Position numbers and translations under genes: made by a program. Of a stretch of DNA of 6,719 nucleotides, positions 1 through 5,573 are shown in pieces; positions within the stretch are counted from its first letter, which is position 1, and each line of letters starts with the position of its first letter. Source of the stretch: Gammaproteobacteria bacterium (GTDB lineage Bacteria > Pseudomonadota > Gammaproteobacteria > Steroidobacterales > GCA-2729495); the NCBI GenBank assembly GCA_030429685.1, contig JAUIEY010000109.1, positions 1 through 6,719 on the forward strand. Reading direction: 5' to 3'. The notes under the pieces are model-generated. The model had not been told where the DNA came from. It worked only from the letters and a program-made list of their open reading frames with translations, and searched no databases.

Positions 1-308
1 CCCCCATCCGTTACATTGTGCTGGGTGAAACCGGCCATCATGATCGCGCCTCGGCACAGGGTTTATTAAGTGTGTTTTCGGCGGTCGGCCGGCTGGCCGG
101 CGCCGCGCTGGTCGGCGCCGTGGCCGCTTCCAAGGGTGGCGGCGTGGCCGGCTACCAGGCGGCTTTTGTGGGCATGATCGCGGTGGCGGTCTGCATTATG
201 TTCACTGCAGCCACCCTCAACCGCCGGGAAATCGAGCTGGCAGCACACCAGGACAGCGACGCTGCGGACTCCAAGGAAACGACCGGTGCGGACAGCTTTG
301 TGCAGTAG
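1..308 (+). CDS. MFS transporter, C-terminal fragment (5' end outside window)
   Basis: The frame is open from the window edge (first complete codon at position 3) and ends in TAG at 306-308. The translated piece has about 100 residues. It begins PIRYIVLGETG and continues into a Gly/Ala-rich helix (GLLSVFSAVGRLAGAALVG), a short loop with Lys and Gly, and a second hydrophobic helix (YQAAFVGMIAVAVCIMF). It ends in a charged, Asp/Glu/Thr-rich cytoplasmic tail. This is the usual last helix pair of a major facilitator superfamily permease, resembling drug/proton antiporters of the DHA2 type. The substrate cannot be inferred from this part. An ATG-less internal start near 18 exists, but the homology-like pattern runs through it from the edge, so I treat the gene as truncated by the window rather than as a small gene. 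Confidence 0.82.
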   Translation, partial: PIRYIVLGETGHHDRASAQGLLSVFSAVGRLAGAALVGAVAASKGGGVAGYQAAFVGMIAVAVCIMFTAATLNRREIELAAHQDSDAADSKETTGADSFVQ

Positions 309-504
309 TTCAATCGGTTAGCAACATCACGTAAGGCACTCTCTATGCGCCTGCTGCCGGACAGCAAAGTGCATGAATTGCTTAATAAAACTGTCGCCAG
401 ATTTTCACACCAGCCGGGCGTTTTTCTGCTAGATTAGTTGACGAGGAAACGTTCAATTGCCGTAAGCCGCAACCACCAGAAACGCGGCGACGGGGGGATC
501 GATA
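309..504. other. Intergenic gap between MFS gene and VPxPA-tail protein
   Basis: This 196-base stretch is more AT-rich than its surroundings from about 370 to 440 and holds no convincing small gene. An imperfect nested hairpin can be drawn: outer arms GCACT (336-340) and AGTGC (368-372), inner arms TGCTG (352-356) and CAGCA (362-366). No T-run follows it, so it is not a typical intrinsic terminator. The T5 run at 421-425 has only a four-base CGCC/GGCG pairing before it. A possible promoter lies near 428-435 (separate entry). The gap most likely contains the end of the MFS transcript and the leader of the next gene. Confidence 0.5.
428..435 (+). promoter_or_regulatory. Possible extended -10 promoter for the VPxPA-tail protein gene
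   Basis: The string TGCTAGATT (428-436 region) fits an extended -10 element (TGn plus TAGATT). Just upstream is an AT-rich patch, but I find no good -35 at 16-18 bp. It would give a leader of roughly 60 nt before the start at 505. This is a pattern match only. Confidence 0.25.
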
Positions 505-1224
505 ATGAAAAGAAGTACCCTTGCAGGGTTACTGCTGATCGGAGCATCTGTGTTCACGCTGCCGGCCGGCGCTGTCACCATCCAATACGCCCTGGGCAGC
601 CATCCCGATGGCAATGCTTCCCCGCCGGACTACGGCCTGCGACTGGACGGTCTTTACACCCTGAATACCAATGACATCTGGACTTTTGATTTCGATCACG
701 CGTCCAGTGACATGCGCATGGATCTCGACACCACCGCCGGCACCGTGCACATCTATGGCACGTCGTATGGCGGCCTGGACGTCGGCACCGGTTATGACGC
801 CGACCTGCAGGGTCTGTGGTCCATTGATTTCACCTATTCGGTGAATGTGTCCGTGACAGGCGTGGGCGCCCCGGACATTGACGTCGAAGTCAGCCCCGAA
901 GCGCCGCTGTCCAACAACGGCACCCTGACCGCCCTGTTCAGCGCTACCGATGGCTCGGTCACCATCACCAACGGTGACGTGATCAACCTCGAACAGGAAA
1001 TGGAATTTTTCTTCAATAACACTGACGATCACCGTCTGGGCGGCACCGGCCTGTCCGGCCCGGAAACTCACGTCGGCTGGGGCTGGCTGAATCACAGCGA
1101 CAGTTCCGCCCACATCTACGACAGCGACTGGCTGTTTACCGCCACCGTGGTGCCGGTACCGGCTGCTGTGTGGCTGTTCGGCTCAGCACTCGGCCTGCTC
1201 GGCTGGACGCGCTGGCGCGGTTAA
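505..1224 (+). CDS. Exported protein with VPLPA/PEP-CTERM-type C-terminal sorting signal
   Basis: A 239-residue protein. The ATG at 505 follows a G-rich Shine-Dalgarno-like run (492-497) at normal spacing and opens a clear Sec signal peptide: MKRS, a hydrophobic core (LAGLLLIGASVFTL), then a probable cleavage after PAGA near residue 23. The middle is an acidic, Gly/Asp/Thr-rich beta-type domain with no catalytic motif I recognise. A Trp-rich patch (HVGWGWLNHS, residues 189-198, then DSDWLFTA) recurs in my memory of other PEP-CTERM proteins of this size. The C-terminus has the tripartite sorting layout: VPVPA (216-220), a hydrophobic helix containing AVWLFGSALGLLG, and a basic end with two Arg. 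Such proteins are normally processed by an exosortase and displayed or released at the surface, often linked to exopolysaccharide production. No exosortase gene is in this window. The specific function is unknown. Confidence 0.9.
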   Translation: MKRSTLAGLLLIGASVFTLPAGAVTIQYALGSHPDGNASPPDYGLRLDGLYTLNTNDIWTFDFDHASSDMRMDLDTTAGTVHIYGTSYGGLDVGTGYDADLQGLWSIDFTYSVNVSVTGVGAPDIDVEVSPEAPLSNNGTLTALFSATDGSVTITNGDVINLEQEMEFFFNNTDDHRLGGTGLSGPETHVGWGWLNHSDSSAHIYDSDWLFTATVVPVPAAVWLFGSALGLLGWTRWRG

Positions 1225-1245
1225 TCGCCTCCAAATAAGCCGAGT

Positions 1246-2160
1246 CTAATAATACGAACGATGCAATTTCCGGTACGCCAGTACCGGAGCATCGCTGGGC
1301 AACAGCTTTTCATCCGTTGCGGTTAACACATCTCCCGGCACCTGGCTGGCAACGATCGGCCAGTCCTCACGGAACACCAGGTACTGCGACAGACGCGTAT
1401 AACCGTTCATCAGCCACTTAAGTCCGGGCACTGGCAGGTCATACCAGCTGCGCCCGTAAACCCAGGTGTGCTCATCATCCACCGGCACAAACACCAGGCC
1501 GAACATAAAGCGCCGGTTCAGCCGCAACAGCCAGCGATTCGGATACAGAAACTCCAGGCTCTGGTGCGACCGGCCATCCTGTAAAAGATGCGCACGAAAA
1601 CCGCCCGCCACGTCTTCCATTTCGATTGTGGTTTGCCAGCCTTTTTTGAATCTGCCGATTGTGGTCTTGTGCACAAACGGCAGATGGCTGAAATCGCAAA
1701 CGTTCTCAATGCAGCGCGTGTAATGCGCATGCCACAAACCGCCTGACGCACCGTACTGCATGGGCTGTGTATCGGGATGTTGAGCCGGCACCGGCAATTC
1801 ACCTTGCGGCAGCGGCCCGCGCCACAGCCAGATGTAACCGTCGGCCTCGGTAACCGGATAGGCCGGCAGACCGAAATCTTCCGGGATGGCAAAATCCTGT
1901 TCCACCGGTATCAATGTGCAGCGGCCGTCGCTACCGAACTCCAGTCCGTGAAACGGGCATGCGAGCGCATCGCCTGACGGGCTTACCTCGCCGAGGCTGA
2001 GCGCGGCGCCGCGATGCGGGCAGCGATCCGGCATGCATACCACACCTGACGCAGCGCGCCAGAACACCAGCGGCTCGCCAAAGCGCACCCGGCCGACGGG
2101 TTTGCGGCCCAGCTCGGCCGCGTCCAGCACCGGCCACCAGCTGCCTTTCACGGGTTTCAT
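1246..2160 (-). CDS. Rieske [2Fe-2S] non-heme iron oxygenase (ring-hydroxylating alpha-subunit type)
   Basis: A 304-residue soluble protein. The N-terminal Rieske domain has the cluster ligands C47-P-H49 and C68-P-F-H71. The 18 residues between the pairs are slightly more than the usual 15-17. The catalytic half carries ENVCDFSHLPFVH (152-164), which supplies the bridging Asp (D156) and the iron ligands H159 and H164. D266 in REDWPIVASQ is a good candidate for the third ligand. The opening GSWWPVLDAAEL is typical of the VanA/PaO/KshA-like branch. Members take electrons from a reductase or ferredoxin and hydroxylate, demethylate or desaturate aromatic, sterol or similar substrates. No reductase gene lies in the window, so the electron donor must be elsewhere. 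The substrate is not predictable. The gene is divergent from the JmjC-type oxygenase gene. No Shine-Dalgarno sequence is visible before the ATG, and a TACAAT -10-like box sits only 7 bases upstream, so the mRNA may be leaderless. Confidence 0.95.
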   Translation of the reverse strand: MKPVKGSWWPVLDAAELGRKPVGRVRFGEPLVFWRAASGVVCMPDRCPHRGAALSLGEVSPSGDALACPFHGLEFGSDGRCTLIPVEQDFAIPEDFGLPAYPVTEADGYIWLWRGPLPQGELPVPAQHPDTQPMQYGASGGLWHAHYTRCIENVCDFSHLPFVHKTTIGRFKKGWQTTIEMEDVAGGFRAHLLQDGRSHQSLEFLYPNRWLLRLNRRFMFGLVFVPVDDEHTWVYGRSWYDLPVPGLKWLMNGYTRLSQYLVFREDWPIVASQVPGDVLTATDEKLLPSDAPVLAYRKLHRSYY

Positions 2161-2166
2161 ACGCAG

Positions 2167-2186
2167 ATTGTAACGACTTTGTAACG
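2167..2186. promoter_or_regulatory. Tandem TTGTAACG repeats in divergent promoter region, overlapping a -10-like box
   Basis: TTGTAACG occurs at 2168-2175 and again at 2179-2186, exactly 11 bp apart, in the short space between two divergent starts. An 11-bp direct repeat is the layout bound by OmpR/PhoB-family response regulators, although the sequence is not a clear PhoB box. On the minus strand the first copy contributes TACAAT (2172-2167), a 5/6 match to the sigma70 -10. A transcript from it would start at about the A of the Rieske ATG. A regulator bound here would therefore be expected to block the Rieske gene. The plus-strand promoter is not obvious; TTGGAC (2187-2192) with TATTCG (2211-2216) is a weak candidate. 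Confidence 0.35.
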
Positions 2187-2235
2187 TTGGACGTCAGGGG
2201 GCATCCGCGCTATTCGCGGCGCCGAATACTTGGAC

Positions 2236-3087
2236 ATGAACGTCGCGAATGAACTCTGCATCGACACCCCCGCAGGGCTGCAGCGGCCGGTCGTCCCTTC
2301 CCCCTGCGACCGGCCGCTGATCTTTTCCTGTGCTGACTTGTGGCAACGCGACGTGCCGCTGCTCGACACGCTGCGCGAATATTACGGCCAACGCCCGCTG
2401 GACAGCTTCGGCGGCAGCTACGGCTGGTCGGTACGCTACCGGCAGGTCGAAGACTACGAAGCAATTAACATTCATACGCTGGGCGAGTACCTGGATGCGT
2501 TTGCAAACGGTGGCATCCGACTCCCCTATTTGCGCCACCTGTCTGTCAACCGTGCCATGCCCGAACTGCGTGCGCATATCCGGCAGCCTGCACAGTTCCG
2601 CCCCAACTGGGTGGATCATCCCTGGCTGGACCGCTTCAGCGGCCCGGAATTTTTTATCGGCCAGGCCGGCACCTCGTTCGGGCACGTGCATCAGGATCAG
2701 GTCTGCGTGCATGTCGGCTTCGTGCAGTTGCAGGGCGAAAAAGAGTTCGTGCTGTTTCCGCCCGGCGACGCACCATACCTTGAAACATTCAACGGTCGGG
2801 AATTCCCTTACCAGTTGCGTAACTCGCGGGTTCGCTATGCCGATCTCGACGATCACCAGCGTTTCCCACTGCTGAAACGCGCACGCATGCAACGCGTGAC
2901 GCTCAAAGCCGGCGATGCCCTGTTGCTGCCGGCCGACTGGTGGCATACGACGTACAACCTGACCGACAGCGTCAGCTACAGCGTGCGGATCATTAACCGC
3001 ACTAACGCCTGGCGCTCGCTGGTCAGTCACCTGTGCGGCATTCCCCGCTGGTACAGTGCCGCCCGCAACCCCGGAGGTTCAGCATGA
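2236..3087 (+). CDS. JmjC/cupin_8-type Fe(II)- and 2-oxoglutarate-dependent oxygenase
   Basis: A protein of 283 residues from the ATG at 2236. A TTG at 2230 would add two residues, and neither start has a clear Shine-Dalgarno sequence. The central part has the double-stranded beta-helix signature of JmjC/cupin_8 hydroxylases: GTSFGHVHQDQ with H152-Q-D154 as the HxD iron ligands, then LQGEKEFVLFPPGD, where K169 sits where a 2-oxoglutarate-binding residue is often found. LLLPADWWHTTYNL follows, with H237 as the third iron ligand. The family includes hydroxylases of proteins (FIH-like, ribosomal oxygenases) and of small molecules and peptides. The target here is unknown. No signal peptide is seen, so it should be cytoplasmic. 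It is divergent from the Rieske gene and shares an ATGA overlap with the downstream CIA30 gene, so the latter two are very likely translated from one mRNA. The long acidic/aromatic N-terminal third (to about residue 115) is probably a family-specific cap. Confidence 0.92.
   Translation: MNVANELCIDTPAGLQRPVVPSPCDRPLIFSCADLWQRDVPLLDTLREYYGQRPLDSFGGSYGWSVRYRQVEDYEAINIHTLGEYLDAFANGGIRLPYLRHLSVNRAMPELRAHIRQPAQFRPNWVDHPWLDRFSGPEFFIGQAGTSFGHVHQDQVCVHVGFVQLQGEKEFVLFPPGDAPYLETFNGREFPYQLRNSRVRYADLDDHQRFPLLKRARMQRVTLKAGDALLLPADWWHTTYNLTDSVSYSVRIINRTNAWRSLVSHLCGIPRWYSAARNPGGSA
3073..3077 (+). promoter_or_regulatory. Shine-Dalgarno GGAGG that fixes the CIA30-gene start
   Basis: GGAGG lies 6 bases before the ATG at 3084, inside the last codons of the JmjC-type gene. 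The ATG overlaps the upstream TGA as ATGA, a layout that favours translational coupling. It supports 3084 over the in-frame GTG at 3033, which would bury the twin-arginine signal. Confidence 0.8.
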
Positions 3088-3683
3088 ACACCCAAAGACG
3101 CTCGTTAATCGCGGCTGCCGGTGCAGCCACTCTTGCGCCACTGATGAAAGGCTGGGCGCAGCAACCCGTGCAGGACGAAAGGCTGGTGCTGGCCAACTTT
3201 CCCAACGGCTATATGCATCCGGGCGCCGGCTGGCGCGGCTTCAGCGACCGGGTCATGGGCGGCATTTCCAATGCGCAGTTGAAATCTGCTGCGGTGGCCG
3301 GCAAAAACTGTATCCGCCTGACCGGCAACGTAACGCGGGAGAGTAACGGCGGTTTTATCCAGATGGCCATGTACTTCGGGCGCAGCTATGACGAACTCGA
3401 CGGCAGTGGCTACAAGGGCATTGAGTTACTGGTCTACGGCAACAACGAGGATTACAACCTGCACGTGCGCACCTCGGACTGCGGCTGGTACGACCAGTCA
3501 TACCGCGCCACGTTTTTTGCCGAACCGCGCTGGCAGCGGCTGCGCTTTCCCTGGGAAGCCCTTAAAGGCAACAGCATTGACGTGCCGCTCGACGCCGCAC
3601 GACTGCAACGCATCGCCATCCTCGGCTGGATGCGCGAGTTTCAGGCGGACGTGGCGTTGGCGGAGATCGCTTTGTACACGTAA
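3084..3683 (+). CDS. Tat-exported CIA30 (NDUFAF1-like) domain protein
   Basis: A 199-residue protein. The N-terminus MNTQRRSLIAAAGAATLAP has the twin Arg, a mildly hydrophobic core and a likely cleavage after GWA (residue 25), which fits a Tat signal. The mature part matches the CIA30 fold (complex I intermediate-associated protein 30): WRGFSDRVMGGISNAQL (50-66), the GNVTRESNGGFIQM strand pair (81-94), YKGIELLVYGN (110-120) and a closing strand pattern to LAEIALYT. CIA30/NDUFAF1 is a galactose-binding-like beta-sandwich that helps assemble mitochondrial complex I. Bacterial relatives are widespread and mostly uncharacterised. The mature protein has only two cysteines (C76, C133), which could form a disulfide in the periplasm. 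No complex I gene is nearby, so a complex I role is not supported here. Coupling to the JmjC-type gene suggests a shared pathway. The last 43 bases overlap the end of the opposing TspO-like gene. Confidence 0.92.
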   Translation: MNTQRRSLIAAAGAATLAPLMKGWAQQPVQDERLVLANFPNGYMHPGAGWRGFSDRVMGGISNAQLKSAAVAGKNCIRLTGNVTRESNGGFIQMAMYFGRSYDELDGSGYKGIELLVYGNNEDYNLHVRTSDCGWYDQSYRATFFAEPRWQRLRFPWEALKGNSIDVPLDAARLQRIAILGWMREFQADVALAEIALYT

Positions 3684-4426
3684 TGGCCAACGGCGAGAAT
3701 TATGCCCACCAGCGACAGCACCGTCGCAGCGCCGACAATTTCCGGCGTGTCAGTCTGCTTGCTGGCCACCCCGAAAGCGGCCCAGGCAATCACCAGCACG
3801 TAGGCGGCGTCGCCCTTGCGGAGCAGCACCGCGGTGCCGATGGAGCCCGCGACAGCCAGTTTTAACAACGTCCATTCCAGCGGACTCAGCAGTGCGTCGT
3901 TCCAGCCCATCGCCAGTTGCACGCAACTCAGGTTGGCAATGGTGGCCACCGTAATCCAGCCCGTGTAAACACTGAACGGTAACCGCAATAACAACTTTTC
4001 CGTCATTGCCAGCGGCCTGGCCGCCTCCAGCGTGCGATAGATCTGCACCAGCGTGCCGAGTATGGCCAGCATCAGCAGCAGCGACAGCCACAGCAGGTCG
4101 TAGTGCCAGACAAAAATCCACGCCGCATTGGCCAGACAGTTGGCAATAAACAGCGTACTGATGCCGGCGATGCGCGGATTATTGCGCTGGCCCGGCAGCG
4201 CCTGCCAGAGCACAAAGGCCGCGAGCAATAAATAGATCAGGCCCCAGATGCCAAAAGTAAACCCGGCCGGCGTGAACAGGGTCGGGTATTTGGCAGACAC
4301 TTCCCCGGTGGTCTGGCCGCCGAGCGGGATGCCGTTGGCCATGGCGTTGACGATAATGACAGCTGCAAATGCAGCAACAATGCCGCCCCAGTCGCGGGCG
4401 GCGCGGGCGGTTGCGGAACCGTTCAT
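3641..4426 (-). CDS. TspO/MBR-like integral membrane protein, long form
   Basis: A 261-residue, strongly hydrophobic protein with about seven to eight predicted membrane helices (roughly residues 13-31, 54-75, 85-107, 111-130, 148-168, 184-202, 207-223 and 230-250). The block KYPTLFTPAGFTFGIWGLIY (47-64) and later WIFVWHY (103-109) and YTGWITVATIANL (154-166) recall the Pro/Trp-rich helices of the TspO/MBR family, which bind porphyrins and other tetrapyrroles or act as stress sensors. Typical TspO has about 155 residues and five helices. This is the longer type that databases often call tryptophan-rich sensory protein, and its ligand is unknown. The ATG at 4424-4426 follows a good Shine-Dalgarno run (GGGGGAGA on the minus strand). 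The end overlaps the CIA30 gene tail to tail. The patatin gene ends 83 bp upstream on the same strand. Confidence 0.82.
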   Translation of the reverse strand: MNGSATARAARDWGGIVAAFAAVIIVNAMANGIPLGGQTTGEVSAKYPTLFTPAGFTFGIWGLIYLLLAAFVLWQALPGQRNNPRIAGISTLFIANCLANAAWIFVWHYDLLWLSLLLMLAILGTLVQIYRTLEAARPLAMTEKLLLRLPFSVYTGWITVATIANLSCVQLAMGWNDALLSPLEWTLLKLAVAGSIGTAVLLRKGDAAYVLVIAWAAFGVASKQTDTPEIVGAATVLSLVGIILAVGHYVYKAISANATSA

Positions 4427-4459
4427 GGCATCTCCCCCTGTCTGTCAGATCGGTATGCT

Positions 4460-4505
4460 CACTCTAGCACGGTCTGCCTTAGTAGCCGGCAAGCGTTCCT
4501 CACAA
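4460..4505 (-). promoter_or_regulatory. Possible promoter for the TspO-like gene
   Basis: The 83-bp gap before this gene contains, on the minus strand, TTTGTG (4505-4500) and TACTAA (4483-4478) with a 16-bp spacer. Further down is TGCTAGAGT (4468-4460), an extended -10-like string. Either could start a separate transcript, though neither is strong. No intrinsic terminator for the patatin gene is seen here, so read-through from upstream is also possible. Confidence 0.2.
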
Positions 4506-4509
4506 ACCC

Positions 4510-5553
4510 TCAGGTGGCATTGACCGGTTCACTGGCCGGATCATTGAACCAGTCGAAATAACGTCTGACACCCTGCCTGCCCGCAGCAATGAGCTTGCGC
4601 TTGCGCGCATCTGACAGATCAAATTCGGTAGTGCCCACATCACCGACATCAATGTAGACCGTGCGCTGCCAGTCATCGGAATGCAGGTGCTGTGCCGATT
4701 GCGCTTCCATGAGCGTGCCCATCAGCGCCCGCGAGAAATCGAAAAAATCCTCTATCGGTTCGCCCGCGGGCAGTTTGCCATCCGCGTACAGATTAATTTC
4801 TTCCGTAGTGTCGAGGCGCAGGCCCAATGTCTGGCGATTGTAGACGTAGCGGTTGCGCAGGCGCCTGCCCTGCTGTTTCGCCGCATCGCGGTTGAGGCGA
4901 GCGTAATAGTCGGTGTCACGCACACATGCCTTGCGGTCGCAGCGCTCGATGTAGCGCAGCCGGTCAAACAGCTTGACCGGGTAGTTGTTCAGCAGGCCGC
5001 CATCCACGTATACACCGGGCTGTTTGTTTCGGGTTGCGCGCATGGCTGCGAAATACAGCGGAATAGACATCGAAATGCGCACCGCATCGGCGATGGCGAT
5101 GGCCGGCGTGTGCTCATGGGAATAGACCACACTGAGTCTGGTGTTTAGGTGGGTGCCGTACACATAAAGATCCGGCCGGCCGGCGGCTTTGAGATCGGCG
5201 AATGTGGCGTCCGGCCTGCCGAGCTTGCGCCTGACCAGCTGACCCATCCAGTCGTGAAAGGCATCGCCACGGTACCAGCCGAAATCGTTGAGCAACCGCT
5301 GCGCATTGCGCACCACGCCCCAGTCTTTGTCGAGAAAGTCGGTGAAATCAAGATTCGCCAGCAGATCGCGTACCTGCGGGTTGGAATACCCGAGCGCGAA
5401 CAAGGCGGCATTGATAGCACCCGCCGAAGTACCGCCGACACGCTCGATGTCACTCAGTATGCGCCGCCGGCCAAGTGACTCCATGGCACCCACATAGGCG
5501 ATGCCCTTCACACCACCGCCTTCGAACACCAGGTTGCGGAAGTGGTATGGCAT
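4510..5553 (-). CDS. Patatin-like phospholipase (lipid acyl hydrolase)
   Basis: A 347-residue protein from ATG 5553. Patatin hallmarks appear in order: the oxyanion-hole loop EGGGVKG (11-17) next to a short beta-strand, the nucleophile elbow GGTSAG with Ser43 (GxSxG), and DGG with Asp184 (YVDGGLLNNYPV). Ser43 and Asp184 form the Ser-Asp catalytic dyad that cleaves acyl esters of phospholipids or other lipids. There is no signal peptide or membrane helix, so the enzyme should be cytoplasmic or delivered by another route. The C-terminal half (about 200-347), rich in Arg and Asp, has no domain I recognise; it includes LRLDTTEEINLYADG. The frame stays open upstream to a GTG at 5748, but that extension lies inside the DUF11 gene and reads as low-complexity Arg/Ala sequence, and the family pattern starts right after the ATG at 5553. 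It follows the DUF11/CFI-box gene by 20 bp, without a clear Shine-Dalgarno sequence, which suggests co-transcription and perhaps coupled translation. Confidence 0.94.
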   Translation of the reverse strand: MPYHFRNLVFEGGGVKGIAYVGAMESLGRRRILSDIERVGGTSAGAINAALFALGYSNPQVRDLLANLDFTDFLDKDWGVVRNAQRLLNDFGWYRGDAFHDWMGQLVRRKLGRPDATFADLKAAGRPDLYVYGTHLNTRLSVVYSHEHTPAIAIADAVRISMSIPLYFAAMRATRNKQPGVYVDGGLLNNYPVKLFDRLRYIERCDRKACVRDTDYYARLNRDAAKQQGRRLRNRYVYNRQTLGLRLDTTEEINLYADGKLPAGEPIEDFFDFSRALMGTLMEAQSAQHLHSDDWQRTVYIDVGDVGTTEFDLSDARKRKLIAAGRQGVRRYFDWFNDPASEPVNAT

Positions 5554-5573
5554 GCTGGCAGGCCGGTGGCGCG

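Noticed and set aside
394..425. Intrinsic terminator with CGCC/GGCG arms before T5 at 421-425
   Set aside because: Only four base pairs with a loop of about 19 nt; too weak to call.
529..1113. Minus-strand open frame of 194 codons opposite the VPxPA protein gene
   Set aside because: Low-complexity Val/Gly/Ala sequence without motif; the plus-strand gene has a signal peptide and sorting tail.
2167..2190. Classical PhoB box
   Set aside because: The 11-bp spacing fits, but the half-site TTGTAACG differs from the CTGTCAT consensus, so the regulator family is left open.
2194..3030. Long minus-strand open frame of 278 codons opposite the JmjC-type gene
   Set aside because: The translation has no domain pattern and mirrors the codon bias of a GC-rich gene; the plus-strand product has full iron-ligand motifs.
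3033..3083. Longer CIA30 protein from a GTG at 3033
   Set aside because: It would put 17 residues before the twin-arginine signal and overlap the JmjC-type gene; the ATG at 3084 has a GGAGG at ideal distance.
4681..5148. Plus-strand open frame of 155 codons opposite the patatin gene
   Set aside because: No recognisable domain, and the catalytic Asp motif of patatin lies on the other strand in the same bases.
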